From positions 2,790,001 through 2,854,000 of the forward strand of contig CAWICN010000001.1 in NCBI GenBank assembly GCA_963834725.1: 64,000 nucleotides of DNA, given 5' to 3'. Below are positions 1 to 7,973 of this stretch, one piece after another (position 1 is the stretch's first letter; every line of letters starts with the position of its first letter). Origin of the DNA: PALSA-693 sp963834725. GTDB lineage: Bacteria; Actinomycetota; Acidimicrobiia; Acidimicrobiales; Palsa-688. The notes beneath the pieces were generated by a model. That model saw nothing but the letters and a program-made list of their open reading frames with translations, was not told where the DNA came from and did not search any database. The position numbers and the translations under genes were made by a program.

Positions 1-1298
1 GCGCTCGACGGCCGAACCGTTGAGCATCCTCCCGTCGGAGCCCATGACCTCGCAGATGACCGCAACAGTCGGCAGGCCGGCCGCCTGACAGAGGGCCAGT
101 GACGCTTCGGTATGGCCTCGCCGCTCCCGCAGCCACCCCTCCGGCCGGCGAGAGGGAAGACGTGCCCTGGGCGGAGGAAATCCTCGGGGCGGGCCTCAGG
201 GTCGCTCAGCCGGCGGATGGTGGCGGCGCGGTCATAAGCGGACACGCCGGTTCCGGATGCGGCGGCCAGATCGACCGGGACATGCGGCGCGGTGCCGTGA
301 CGGTCGCCGGCCCCCGGCATCGGAGGGATCTCGAGGCGGTCCAGCCGATCGCGGTCACAGGGCACGGTGGTGTGGCCGCAGGCGACCGTGAGCAGGAACG
401 CCATCGCTTCCGGACGGAACCGGGCGCCCGCGTAGACCACATCGGCTTCCGCCTCCCGGTCGGGATCGTAAATGAGCACCGCCCCGCCGGCCGCCAACTG
501 GGCCGCGCACTTCTCGACCCCTGCTGCTCCTCGCAGTTCCCCCACCCACGGCAACGCCGCCAGCGAGCGGGTGGCGACCAGGCGAGCGGAGGCGTGTAGT
601 TCCCTGGCCGTCTTGACCAACAGGTCGGATTCCAGGTTTACCCGGTCACCCTCCTGGACGGAACCCAGCGTCGTCTCGCGGCGAGTGATTGGAATCAGCG
701 CCACCGAGAATCGATCGGGAAGAACCTCGGCGACGGTAAGGCTGACCCCGTCGACCGCGACCGACGCCTTGCCCACTACTTCGTCGAGGAATCGCCGGGG
801 TGGCCGAACCCAGACGCGCTGCCCGCCTCCGGCGCCGTCATCGTCGACGCGCACCACTTTGCCAACCGCGTCAACGTGCCCTTGCACCAGATGACAGTCC
901 ACCGGGTCCCCGATCAGCAGAGGTGCCTCCAGGTTGACGAGGGCGCCCGGAGCCAGCTCCGACAGGGTGCTGCGCCGGGCCGTCTCCGCCCCGACGTCGG
1001 CCCGGAACCAGGTGTCCCCCACCTCGGTGGCCGACAGGCACACGCCGTGGACGCACACCGACCCGCCCTTCCGCAGTCGGCCGCCGACTTTCGGCGCGTC
1101 GATCGTCAATCGGCCGGGACTGAGGCCATCCGTGGTGCTCCGCACCGTGCCAATCGCGGTGCTCCGCACCGTGCCAATCGCGGTGCTCTGCACCGTGCCA
1201 ATCGCGGTGCTCCGCACCGTGCCATCCGTGGTGCTCCGCACCGTGCCATCCGTGGTGCTCCGCACCGTGCCAATTTCGATGATGCGTCCGTTGAACAT
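1..1298 (-). CDS. ribE-ribB: Riboflavin synthase-DHBP synthase fusion (partial, frameshifted)
   Basis: The N-terminal part is riboflavin synthase, which turns two 6,7-dimethyl-8-ribityllumazines into riboflavin. It has two lumazine-binding barrels, seen as start MFNGRI, VCVHGVCLSA and HLVQGHVD, then VAVDGVSLTV and RRETTLG. Without any stop codon the frame runs at about residue 235 into 3,4-dihydroxy-2-butanone-4-phosphate synthase, seen as DREAEADVV, GTGVSAYDRA and RPGHVFPL. The conserved continuation RERRGHTEA and VICEVMGSDG is in another frame below about position 135, so one base is missing inside the family's GHxFPL...GHTEA region. The gene runs off the window start, so a GTP cyclohydrolase II part cannot be judged. 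A start at 1298 gives the canonical MF- start with an AGGAGG-like site upstream. A 48-residue repeat expansion sits after residue 10. It follows an FMN riboswitch. The domain calls are secure; the fusion is read directly from the sequence. Confidence 0.85.
   Translation of the reverse strand, partial: MFNGRIIEIGTVRSTTDGTVRSTTDGTVRSTAIGTVQSTAIGTVRSTAIGTVRSTTDGLSPGRLTIDAPKVGGRLRKGGSVCVHGVCLSATEVGDTWFRADVGAETARRSTLSELAPGALVNLEAPLLIGDPVDCHLVQGHVDAVGKVVRVDDDGAGGGQRVWVRPPRRFLDEVVGKASVAVDGVSLTVAEVLPDRFSVALIPITRRETTLGSVQEGDRVNLESDLLVKTARELHASARLVATRSLAALPWVGELRGAAGVEKCAAQLAAGGAVLIYDPDREAEADVVYAGARFRPEAMAFLLTVACGHTTVPCDRDRLDRLEIPPMPGAGDRHGTAPHVPVDLAAASGTGVSAYDRAATIRRLSDPEARPEDFLRPGHVFPLAGRRGGCGSGEAIPKRHWPSVRRPACRLLRSSARSWAPTGGCSTVRPSS
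1125..1268. repeat. 24-bp tandem repeat, six copies, inside riboflavin synthase
   Basis: Six uninterrupted 24-bp units in two variants: units 1, 5 and 6 carry ATCCGTG and units 2-4 carry AATCGCG. Unit 3 has one extra C-to-T change. On the minus strand they encode six copies of an octapeptide, GTVRSTTD or GTVRSTAI, in frame, inserted in the first beta-hairpin of riboflavin synthase where the family usually has only a short turn. Confidence 0.95.
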
Positions 1299-1339
1299 GT
1301 GAGAAGTCCTCCTTCGAGCCAGCCGTGCGCCTGTGGCGC

Positions 1340-1460
1340 GTTGTTATCGCTGCTCGGACTCTCACCGTTGGCTCCGGAATTCCGCCGGATCGTTCCACCA
1401 GAGCAGAACCTGCGGGCTGTCACCGCACAGCCTGGACTCGCACCGTCGATCGCGAATGTA
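1340..1460 (-). promoter_or_regulatory. FMN riboswitch (RFN element)
   Basis: Read on the minus strand, 40-160 bases before the rib start, the conserved RFN blocks appear in the right order. They are an ACGGTGCGAGTCC-like first block, then TGCGGTGACAGCCCGCAGG, a variable arm, CGGAATTCCGG, and AACGGTGAGAGTCCGAG. A closing stem is possible between TTCGC and GCGAT. Compared with the consensus, a few positions differ (AGCCCGC for AGTCCGC, AACGG for GACGG). FMN binding would lower expression of the rib gene. The assignment rests on motif recognition; a covariance-model scan would settle it. Confidence 0.8.
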
Positions 1461-1610
1461 CGTCGGCGGACCGCGGGACGCAACGACGAAATTGTTGCGG
1501 TCGGGGTTGGGGCGCGCCGTCGTGATTGGGCGGCGCGGTGGCGGTTGGGCGGCCCGGTCGTGATTGGCCGGCCCCGATCAGGCGGTCGGATGGCCCGATA
1601 GGGTGCCGGA

Positions 1611-2048
1611 ATGCGAGCGCTGCTCCAGCGGGTGACGAGGGCGTCGGTCCGCGTCGGCGACGAGGTGGTCGGTTCCATCGGTGCGGGCCTGTGCGCATTT
1701 GTCGGGGTCACTCACGAGGACGACGTCGACGTCGCCGAACGGCTGGCCCGACGCCTCTGGGGCCTGCGGATCTTCGCCGATGACAAGGGTCTGACCAACC
1801 GCTCGGCCGAGGACCTGGGTCTGGAGATCCTGGTCGTCAGTCAGTTCACCCTCTATGCCGATACGTCCAGAGGGCGGCGGCCGTCGTTTGTCGCGGCCGC
1901 GCCACCTGGACGGGCCGAGGCGCTGGTCGAGTCGCTGGTCTCGAGCCTGCGAGAGCTTGGGGCAAATGTGTCCACCGGTCGGTTCCGGGCGTCGATGCAG
2001 GTCGAGCTCATCAACGACGGACCGTTTACGATCTGGCTCGAAGCCTGA
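1611..2048 (+). CDS. dtd: D-aminoacyl-tRNA deacylase
   Basis: Cytoplasmic proofreading enzyme that hydrolyses the ester of D-amino acids (and glycine on tRNA-Ala) mischarged to tRNA. The 145-residue length is normal for the family. The signatures are visible: MRALLQRVTRASV at the start, the SQFTLYAD motif near residue 80 and the C-terminal NDGPFTIWLE, a variant of the NxGPVT motif that provides the Gly-cis-Pro selectivity filter (here Phe replaces Val). It is transcribed away from the rib gene; the roughly 310-bp space between them holds the riboswitch of rib and a short GTCGTGATTGG direct repeat. No strong Shine-Dalgarno is seen before the ATG. Confidence 0.93.
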   Translation: MRALLQRVTRASVRVGDEVVGSIGAGLCAFVGVTHEDDVDVAERLARRLWGLRIFADDKGLTNRSAEDLGLEILVVSQFTLYADTSRGRRPSFVAAAPPGRAEALVESLVSSLRELGANVSTGRFRASMQVELINDGPFTIWLEA

Positions 2049-2094
2049 AGGCAGCAAACCCCTGAACGCAGCGAACCTCTGAACCAGCAAACCA
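2045..2094. repeat. 17-bp tandem repeat, three copies
   Basis: Three imperfect units beginning CTGAAGGCAGC, CTGAACGCAGC and CTGAACCAGC fill almost the whole gap between the dtd stop and the ribosome-binding site of the next gene. The last unit is one base shorter. Confidence 0.8.
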
Positions 2095-2113
2095 GACGCC
2101 CAGGAGGACTGGC

Positions 2114-2872
2114 ATGCCAGTGTTGGAACGAGACGGAGCACAGATCCACTACGACGTGTACGGCGACGGGTACCCCTTGCTCCTGTTCGCGCCGGGGGGC
2201 ATGCAATCGATCGCGCGGCTCTGGGGGGAACGGCCTGGCGCACCGGGTGTCCAGATGCCGTGGATCGATCCAACCACGGAGCTGTCGGACCGGTTCCAGG
2301 TGGTGGCCATGGACCAGCGCAACGCGGGTCGCTCCTTCGCCCCGGTCAGCGCGGCCGATGGCTGGGAGACCTATACCGCCGATCATCTCGCCCTCATCGA
2401 CCATCTGGGCTTCGAGCGAGTGCATGTCATGGGAGGCTGCATCGGCTCCTCATACTGTCTGGGCCTGTGCCAGGCCGCGCCGCAACGGGTGACCGCCGCT
2501 GTCCTCCAGAACCCCATCGGGCTGAGCGCTGACAACCGCGACAACTTCTTCGGCATGTTCGACGGCTGGGCCAAGCAGCTGCAGGCTGATCGTCCCGACG
2601 TGGACGCCGAAGCGCTGGCGTCGTTCCGCCAGTCGATGTTCGGAGGCGACTTCGTCTTCAGCGTCGGACGCGACTTCGTCCGGTCCTCCACCACGCCGTT
2701 CCTGGTGCTGGCCGGCAACGACGAGTTCCATCCCCGCGCCGTGGCCGAGGAAATAGCCGAGCTGGCGCCCGAGGCGGATCTCGTCCTGGAATGGACCAAT
2801 CCGGTCCATCACGACGAAACCCTCGGACGGGTGCGGGACTTCCTCGGACGGCACACCCCCGGGCAGTCCTGA
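2114..2872 (+). CDS. Alpha/beta hydrolase with cysteine in the nucleophile elbow
   Basis: Alpha/beta-hydrolase fold protein of 252 residues, in the usual size range. It shows the oxyanion stretch LLLFAPGGM, the DQRNAGRS turn, the nucleophile elbow GGCIGS (around residue 107), and late in the chain LVLAGNDEFHP (acid candidate) and NPVHHDE (catalytic histidine). The elbow carries cysteine instead of serine, as in dienelactone hydrolases and some esterases, so the nucleophile is probably a thiolate. Substrate unknown. A good ribosome-binding site (AGGAGG) precedes the ATG. It follows dtd in the same direction across a tandem-repeat spacer. Confidence 0.8.
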   Translation: MPVLERDGAQIHYDVYGDGYPLLLFAPGGMQSIARLWGERPGAPGVQMPWIDPTTELSDRFQVVAMDQRNAGRSFAPVSAADGWETYTADHLALIDHLGFERVHVMGGCIGSSYCLGLCQAAPQRVTAAVLQNPIGLSADNRDNFFGMFDGWAKQLQADRPDVDAEALASFRQSMFGGDFVFSVGRDFVRSSTTPFLVLAGNDEFHPRAVAEEIAELAPEADLVLEWTNPVHHDETLGRVRDFLGRHTPGQS

Positions 2873-3035
2873 CGGGAGCCGGGCTGGGCGGGGCGGAGCG
2901 GAGCGGATTTTTCTGTCGCGATCGCCGCCCTTCCGGTCTTTTCTGCAGCGCGGCGCCCTTAAACCGGGCACATTTCGCGCCAGAGAATCGGGGCGGCCCC
3001 CTGGTTTGGGCACGATCCGCTACAGAAAATCCGGC

Positions 3036-3941
3036 TCAGGTCGTCACTGGGGCCGTGGACCGCGCCAGGTGCTCGTCCAGGGCCGCCACGAAGGCCTGCG
3101 CAGCTGGTGAAAGGGGGCGGTCCTGGCGCGACGCCAGCCCGATCCGGCGCCGGAGGGCGCCGCGCCGAAAGCGCACGGCCCGGAGCGGCCCATCGGCCGG
3201 CACCACCGACTCCGGGACCACGGCCGCGGCAACTCCGGCCGCGGCCAGGGCCAGAGCCCCGTCCATCTCCAGGCCCGACATGGCAAGGACCGGCGCAAAA
3301 CCAGCTCGCCGGCAGGCCTCGATGGTTGTCTGCCGGAGGTCGTACCCGTCTTTGAACATCACCAGCGGAACGCCCTCCAGATCTGCCACCCGGATCGTGC
3401 GCCGCGGGGCCAGGGGATGCCCGGGGTCCACTGCCAGCACCAACTCCTCTTCCAGCAGCGACTTGGTCGCCACCCATGGCCGGTCCACCGGGAGGATGAT
3501 CACGGCCAGGTCGATCTCCCCCGCCTCCAGCCGGCGGACCAGGTCCTGGGAGCCGGCCTCGAACACGCTCAGCTCCAGCGCCGGGTGCTCGACGTGGAAG
3601 GCGGCGAGGACCGCTGGCAGGAGATTGGTGGTCAGGCTCGGCGTGGCGCCGAGCGCCAGGCGGCCCCGCTGCAGTCCAAGGAGGTCGCGGACCGCGGCCA
3701 CGCCCGCCTCGCAGTCGGCCAGAACCTGGCGGGCCCACGGGAGAAAGGCCTCGCCGGCGCCAGTGAGCGCCACCTCGTGGCGGGCCCGGTGGAAGAGGGG
3801 CGCACCGAGCTCATGCTCGAGGGCAGCCACCGCGCTGCTGACGGAGGGCTGCGCCACGTGCAGGCGGGCTGCGGCCCTGGTAAACCGGCGTTCCTCCGCA
3901 ACGCACACGACGTAGCGGAGCTGGTGAAGTTGCACATCCAT
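3036..3941 (-). CDS. LysR-family transcriptional regulator
   Basis: Typical LysR regulator of 301 residues. The winged HTH lies at residues 1-60 (LHQLRYVVCVAEERRFTRAA, then QPSVSSAVAALEHELG and FHR) and a periplasmic-binding-protein-like effector domain follows from about residue 90. The region between it and the sdh operon contains a perfect T-N11-A palindrome over its own start codon, which predicts autoregulation. A role in controlling the divergent sdhCAB operon is suggested by position only; the effector is unknown. Confidence 0.92.
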   Translation of the reverse strand: MDVQLHQLRYVVCVAEERRFTRAAARLHVAQPSVSSAVAALEHELGAPLFHRARHEVALTGAGEAFLPWARQVLADCEAGVAAVRDLLGLQRGRLALGATPSLTTNLLPAVLAAFHVEHPALELSVFEAGSQDLVRRLEAGEIDLAVIILPVDRPWVATKSLLEEELVLAVDPGHPLAPRRTIRVADLEGVPLVMFKDGYDLRQTTIEACRRAGFAPVLAMSGLEMDGALALAAAGVAAAVVPESVVPADGPLRAVRFRRGALRRRIGLASRQDRPLSPAAQAFVAALDEHLARSTAPVTT

Positions 3942-3954
3942 AGGCTACGCCTAT
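3940..3954. promoter_or_regulatory. LysR-type operator (T-N11-A box)
   Basis: ATAGGC-TAC-GCCTAT is a perfect 6-bp inverted repeat with a 3-bp centre and fits the T-N11-A rule for LysR boxes. It overlaps the ATG of the LysR gene (bases 3939-3941) and lies about 150 bp before sdhC. Binding here would repress the regulator's own translation start region. Confidence 0.65.
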
Positions 3955-4053
3955 CGTGGTAAGAGGAAAGCGATCCTTTACCTGTAGGCCGCCCGGTCGT
4001 ACGGTGAGTCTGCTCAATATCTCTTGTTGTGTTGTCGAGCATCAAGCCGGTTG

Positions 4054-4100
4054 TCGAGAGTCAAGGCCATCGAGAGTCAAGGCCATCGAGAGTCGAGGGA
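4054..4100. repeat. 16-bp tandem repeat, three copies, before sdhC
   Basis: Two exact copies of TCGAGAGTCAAGGCCA and a diverged third copy end five bases before the sdhC start; a more diverged copy (TCGAGCATCAAGCCGG) lies at 4035-4050. The last unit supplies the GAGGGA ribosome-binding site, so copy changes would alter the leader rather than the protein. Confidence 0.85.
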
Positions 4101-4105
4101 ACTAC

Positions 4106-4921
4106 ATGGCTGCTCCAGTCGCACCGATGACCCCCGCAGAGTCGGTGGTCCGCGCTCGCGCTGACATCCCGGAGCGCACGCTCCGCAAGGACCGCTGGTG
4201 GCTGTACCCGGGTATCACTGCAGCCGTCCTGCTGGCACTGGTGATCTACTCAGCCTGGGCGGCCTTCCAGAACGGCAACTACTTCTACAAGCCCTATATC
4301 TCGCCCTTCTACTCGCCCTGCATCGCCACCCAGTGCGCCAAGGTGGGAGCCCCCTACGTGGGTATCTTCGGTCCGTGGTGGGCGATCTCCCCGGCCATCC
4401 TGGTTCTGATCTTCCCGCTCGGCTTCCGGCTGACGTGCTACTACTACCGCCGGGCCTACTACCGGTCGATCTGGCTCTCGCCTCCCGCCTGCGCCGTGGC
4501 CGAACCCCGGGCCCGCTACAGCGGCGAGACCCGCTTTCCGCTGATCCTGCAGAACATCCACCGCTACTTCTTCTACCTCCTCCTGCTCTTCAACGGCATC
4601 CTCACCTACGACGCCGTGGTGGCCTTCCGCAACCACGAGGGCCAGTGGGGCCACATGGGCTTCGGGACGCTAATGCTCGTCATCAACGCCATTTTCCTGT
4701 GGCTTTACTCCGTGTCGTGCCACTCCTGCCGCCACGTCATCGGCGGCCGGCTCCGGCACTTTTCACGACATCCCATCCGCTACAAGGCGTGGGGCTTCGT
4801 CTCGAAGCTCAACGCCTACCACATGCAGATCGCCTGGGCCAGCCTCATCTTCGTCGCTCTCACCGACCTGTACATCCGCCTGGTAGCCGCCGGGTGGATC
4901 ACCGATCCCAGATTCTTCTGA
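4106..4921 (+). CDS. sdhC: Succinate dehydrogenase membrane anchor subunit (Sdh1 type)
   Basis: Membrane subunit of 271 residues that anchors the succinate dehydrogenase complex and passes electrons to quinone. It has about five hydrophobic segments: WLYPGITAAVLLALVIYSAW, ISPAILVLIFPLGF, YFFYLLLLFNGILTYDAVV, LMLVINAIFLWLY and ASLIFVALTDLYI. Histidines in NIHRYF, SCHSCRH and AYHMQ are candidates for haem or quinone sites. It matches the single large anchor found beside mycobacterial Sdh1 (Rv0249c type) rather than the usual small SdhC plus SdhD pair. Start chosen at 4106 because of the GAGGGA site; the frame is open upstream to 3956 but that stretch is repeats. First gene of sdhCAB. Confidence 0.85.
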   Translation: MAAPVAPMTPAESVVRARADIPERTLRKDRWWLYPGITAAVLLALVIYSAWAAFQNGNYFYKPYISPFYSPCIATQCAKVGAPYVGIFGPWWAISPAILVLIFPLGFRLTCYYYRRAYYRSIWLSPPACAVAEPRARYSGETRFPLILQNIHRYFFYLLLLFNGILTYDAVVAFRNHEGQWGHMGFGTLMLVINAIFLWLYSVSCHSCRHVIGGRLRHFSRHPIRYKAWGFVSKLNAYHMQIAWASLIFVALTDLYIRLVAAGWITDPRFF

Positions 4922-4937
4922 TGGGAAGGGAGTCTCC

Positions 4938-6749
4938 ATGAGCGAATACGAGCGTCACGACTACGACGTCATCGTGATCGGGGCCGGAGGAGCCGGCCTC
5001 CGGGCGGCCATCGCCGCCCACGAAGCGGGGGCCAGGACGGCGGTGATCTGCAAGAGCCTGCTGGGCAAGGCTCACACTGTGATGGCGGAAGGTGGCATCG
5101 CGGCCGCCATGGGCAACCTCTATCCCGAAGACAACTGGCAGGTCCACTTTCGGGACACCATGCGAGGGGGCAAACTCCTCAACCACTGGCGGATGGCCGA
5201 ACTGCACGCCAAGGAAGCGCCGGACCGGGTGTATGAGCTGGAGCAATGGGGCGCGCTGTTCGACCGCACCGCCGAGGGGCTCATCAGCCAGCGCGACTTC
5301 GGCGGCCATCGCTACGCCCGGCTGGCCCACGTCGGCGACCGCACCGGCCTGGAGATGATCCGGACGCTGCAGCAGCGGGCGGTGAGCCTCGGCATCGATG
5401 TGTTCATGGAGTTCACGATCACCCGCCTGCTCAGGGACGAGGGGCGCAGCCGGATCGCCGGGGCCTTCGGCTACTGGAGGGAGTCCGGGCGGTTCGTCGT
5501 GTTCGAGGCGCCCTCGGTGATCCTCGCCACGGGCGGCATCGGGAAGTCCTGGAAGGTGACGTCGAATTCGTGGGAGTACACAGGCGATGGCCACGCTCTG
5601 GCCCTGCGGGCCGGCGCCACCCTGGTCAACATGGAGTTCGTCCAGTTCCACCCCACCGGCATGGTGTGGCCTCCGTCGGTGCGCGGCCTGCTGGTCACTG
5701 AGTCGGTCCGTGGCGATGGCGGCGTCCTACGCAACTCCGACGGCGAGCGCTTCATGTTCAACTACATCCCCGAGTTCTTCAAGGCCGAGACCGCCGACAC
5801 GGAGGAGGAGGCCGATCGCTGGTACGACGACAAGCGCAACAACCGGCGCCCACCGGAGTTGCTCCCCCGCGACGAGGTGGCCCGCGCCATCAACAGCGAG
5901 ATCAAAGCCGGACGCGGCTCGCCGCACGGGGGGGTGTTCCTCGACATCGCCAGCCGGCGGAGCCCGGAGTACATCAAGAAGCGACTGCCGTCGATGTACC
6001 ACCAGTTCATGGAGCTGGCCGAGGTGGACATCACCAGGGAACCTATGGAGATCGGTCCCACCTGCCATTACGTCATGGGAGGCGTCGAGGTGGACCCCGA
6101 CAGCCAGATGTCCACCGTCCCGGGCCTGTACGCGGCGGGTGAGGTGGCCGGCGGGATGCACGGCTCCAACCGGCTCGGGGGCAACTCGCTCGGCGACCTC
6201 CTGGTGTTCGGCAAGCGGGCGGGCGAGTTCGCGGCCGAATATGCCACCGGCCTGACCGGCGCCCGGCCCGGTGTCGTCGAGGGCGAGGTAGAGGCGTCGT
6301 CCGGTGCCGCCCTGGCTCCCTTCGACATGGAGGGTGGCGAGAACCCGTACTCGGTGCAGCAGACCCTGCAGACCGTGATGCAGGACCTCGTCGGCATCAT
6401 CCGCACCGAAGCCGAGCTAAAGGCGGCGCTCGAGCAAATCGCCGACCTGCGAGCCAAGATCGACAGGCTTTCGGTGGAGGGGCACCGCCAGTACAACCCC
6501 GGCTGGCACCTGGCGCTCGACCTGGGAAACATGCTGCTGGTCTCCGAGTCGGTGGCCCGAGCGGCCCTCGAACGCACCGAGAGCCGGGGCGGCCACACCC
6601 GGGATGACTATCCCATGACCGATTACGACTTCTGGGGGAAGCGGAACATCATCGTCGCCCTCACTGGTGCCGGCGAGGTGAGCGTCCGCCACCAGCCGCT
6701 TCCCCAACCCCCACCCGAGCTGGCCGAACTTCTGGAGGAGCAGCACTGA
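4938..6749 (+). CDS. sdhA: Succinate dehydrogenase flavoprotein subunit
   Basis: Catalytic subunit of 603 residues oxidising succinate to fumarate at the inner face of the membrane. The FAD Rossmann motif VIVIGAGGAGLRAA is at residues 11-24. His46 in KAHTVMAEGG is at the position of the covalent flavin link. Active-site elements FHPTG, VTESVRGDGG, GPTCHYVMGG and NRLGGNSL follow. It begins 17 bases after sdhC with GGGAG before the ATG, and sdhB begins 2 bases after its stop, so the three genes form one transcript. Close in type to mycobacterial Rv0248c. Confidence 0.96.
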   Translation: MSEYERHDYDVIVIGAGGAGLRAAIAAHEAGARTAVICKSLLGKAHTVMAEGGIAAAMGNLYPEDNWQVHFRDTMRGGKLLNHWRMAELHAKEAPDRVYELEQWGALFDRTAEGLISQRDFGGHRYARLAHVGDRTGLEMIRTLQQRAVSLGIDVFMEFTITRLLRDEGRSRIAGAFGYWRESGRFVVFEAPSVILATGGIGKSWKVTSNSWEYTGDGHALALRAGATLVNMEFVQFHPTGMVWPPSVRGLLVTESVRGDGGVLRNSDGERFMFNYIPEFFKAETADTEEEADRWYDDKRNNRRPPELLPRDEVARAINSEIKAGRGSPHGGVFLDIASRRSPEYIKKRLPSMYHQFMELAEVDITREPMEIGPTCHYVMGGVEVDPDSQMSTVPGLYAAGEVAGGMHGSNRLGGNSLGDLLVFGKRAGEFAAEYATGLTGARPGVVEGEVEASSGAALAPFDMEGGENPYSVQQTLQTVMQDLVGIIRTEAELKAALEQIADLRAKIDRLSVEGHRQYNPGWHLALDLGNMLLVSESVARAALERTESRGGHTRDDYPMTDYDFWGKRNIIVALTGAGEVSVRHQPLPQPPPELAELLEEQH

Positions 6750-6750
6750 A

Positions 6751-7506
6751 TTGACCTACGACCTGAAGCTCCAAATCTGGCGAGGCGATTCTTCGGGTGG
6801 GGGCCTCGTCGATTACACCGTCGCAGTCGACGACGGCGAGGTGGTCCTGGACGCGGTTCACCACGTCCAGGCCCGCCAGTCGGGTGACCTGGCGGTGCGC
6901 TGGAACTGCAAGGCGGGGAAGTGCGGCTCGTGCTCTGCGGAAATCAACGGACGCCCGCGTCTCATGTGCCTGGCCCGGCTGTCCACCTTTCCAGAGGGTG
7001 AGCCGATCACCATCACGCCGCTGCGGACGTTTCCGGTCGTCCGCGACCTGGTCACCGACGTGAGCTTCAACTATGTGAAAGCCGCCCAGGTGCCGGCGTT
7101 CACGCCGAGTGCCGAGCAGCCGCAGGCGCCGTTCCGGATGCAGCAGGTGGACGTGGAGCGTTCACAGGAGTTCCGCAAGTGCATCGAGTGCTTCCTGTGC
7201 CAGGACACCTGCCACGCCATCCGCGATCACGACGGCAACAAGACGGCCTTCGCGGGACCTCGCTTCTTCATCCGCTACGCCGAGCTCGACATGCACCCCA
7301 ACGACGGCGTCGATCGCAAGGAGTTCGTCCAGGACCACGGCGGTCTCGGGCTGTGCAACATCACCAAGTGTTGTACCGAGGTATGCCCGGAGCACATCAA
7401 AATCACAGATAATGCCATTATTCCTATGAAAGAACGGGTCGTCGATGCCAAGTACGACCCGGTGTTCTTCCGTAGCCGCCGGCGCCGGAAAGAGAGACAG
7501 CCATAG
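6751..7506 (+). CDS. sdhB: Succinate dehydrogenase iron-sulfur subunit
   Basis: Electron-transfer subunit of 251 residues carrying three clusters: the N-terminal 2Fe-2S ferredoxin motif CKAGKCGSCSAEINGRPRLMC, then CIECFLCQDTCH and CNITKCCTEVCPEHI for the 4Fe-4S and 3Fe-4S clusters. It starts with TTG at 6751, two bases after the sdhA stop, giving MTYDLKLQIWRGD, which aligns with the start of mycobacterial Rv0247c. Translational coupling to sdhA is likely because the TTG has no separate spacer. The two tRNA genes follow 58 bases downstream. Confidence 0.96.
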   Translation: MTYDLKLQIWRGDSSGGGLVDYTVAVDDGEVVLDAVHHVQARQSGDLAVRWNCKAGKCGSCSAEINGRPRLMCLARLSTFPEGEPITITPLRTFPVVRDLVTDVSFNYVKAAQVPAFTPSAEQPQAPFRMQQVDVERSQEFRKCIECFLCQDTCHAIRDHDGNKTAFAGPRFFIRYAELDMHPNDGVDRKEFVQDHGGLGLCNITKCCTEVCPEHIKITDNAIIPMKERVVDAKYDPVFFRSRRRRKERQP

Positions 7507-7564
7507 GTTCGGACCGGCAAACTGGAGCGGTCCCGGCGCGCTAGCATCGCTCTCCGCGTCATAG

Positions 7565-7639
7565 GGACCTGTGGTGCAGTTTGGAGTGCACGCCGGCCTG
7601 TCAAGCCGGAGGACGCGGGTTCAAATCCCGTCAGGTCCG
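7565..7639 (+). tRNA. tRNA-Asp (GTC)
   Basis: 75-nt cloverleaf. Acceptor GGACCTG pairs with CAGGTCC, the anticodon stem CCGGC/GCCGG holds loop CTGTCAA (anticodon GTC), and the T-arm is CGGGTTCAAATCCCG. Discriminator is G, as expected for tRNA-Asp. CCA is not encoded. A TAGCAT box at 7542-7547 could be the -10 element. Confidence 0.95.
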
Positions 7640-7640
7640 C

Positions 7641-7713
7641 GGTCGGATAGCTCAGCTGGTAGAGCGCGCGGCTGAAAACCGCGAGGTCACCGGATCGACA
7701 CCGGTTCCGACCA
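7641..7713 (+). tRNA. tRNA-Phe (GAA)
   Basis: 73-nt cloverleaf starting one base after tRNA-Asp, so the pair is co-transcribed. Acceptor GGTCGGA pairs with TCCGACC, anticodon stem CGCGG/CCGCG with loop CTGAAAA (anticodon GAA), discriminator A, CCA not encoded. The T-loop reads ATCGACA, with A instead of the usual T at position 54. Confidence 0.92.
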
Positions 7714-7973
7714 CGCCGAAAATGGTCCCGAACCGGTACTCTGTCCTTCACCAGGTTGCCCTGCTGGAGGAGCAGGACGGCCAGGACGCGAAAACGACGC
7801 GAAAAGACGCCCGTCGATCGGCTCACACCATCTCGTCGCAGCTACACCGACAATGCAGACATCGCGATCAGCTCGCCGGTATCGGCCCGGTCGGGGCCCG
7901 TGTAGCCGCGTACTCGTGCTACATGCCCGGGATGGGAAGGTACTCCAGCACCTCGATGCCGGTAGGAGTGGTG

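Noticed and set aside
1125..1268. Repeat array considered as a CRISPR
   Set aside because: Units follow each other directly with no unique spacers, and no cas genes are present; it is a coding tandem repeat.
7641..7713. tRNA-Phe as a pseudo-tRNA because of A54 in the T-loop
   Set aside because: All stems pair completely, the anticodon loop is normal and it is tightly linked to tRNA-Asp; a single T-loop variant is not enough.
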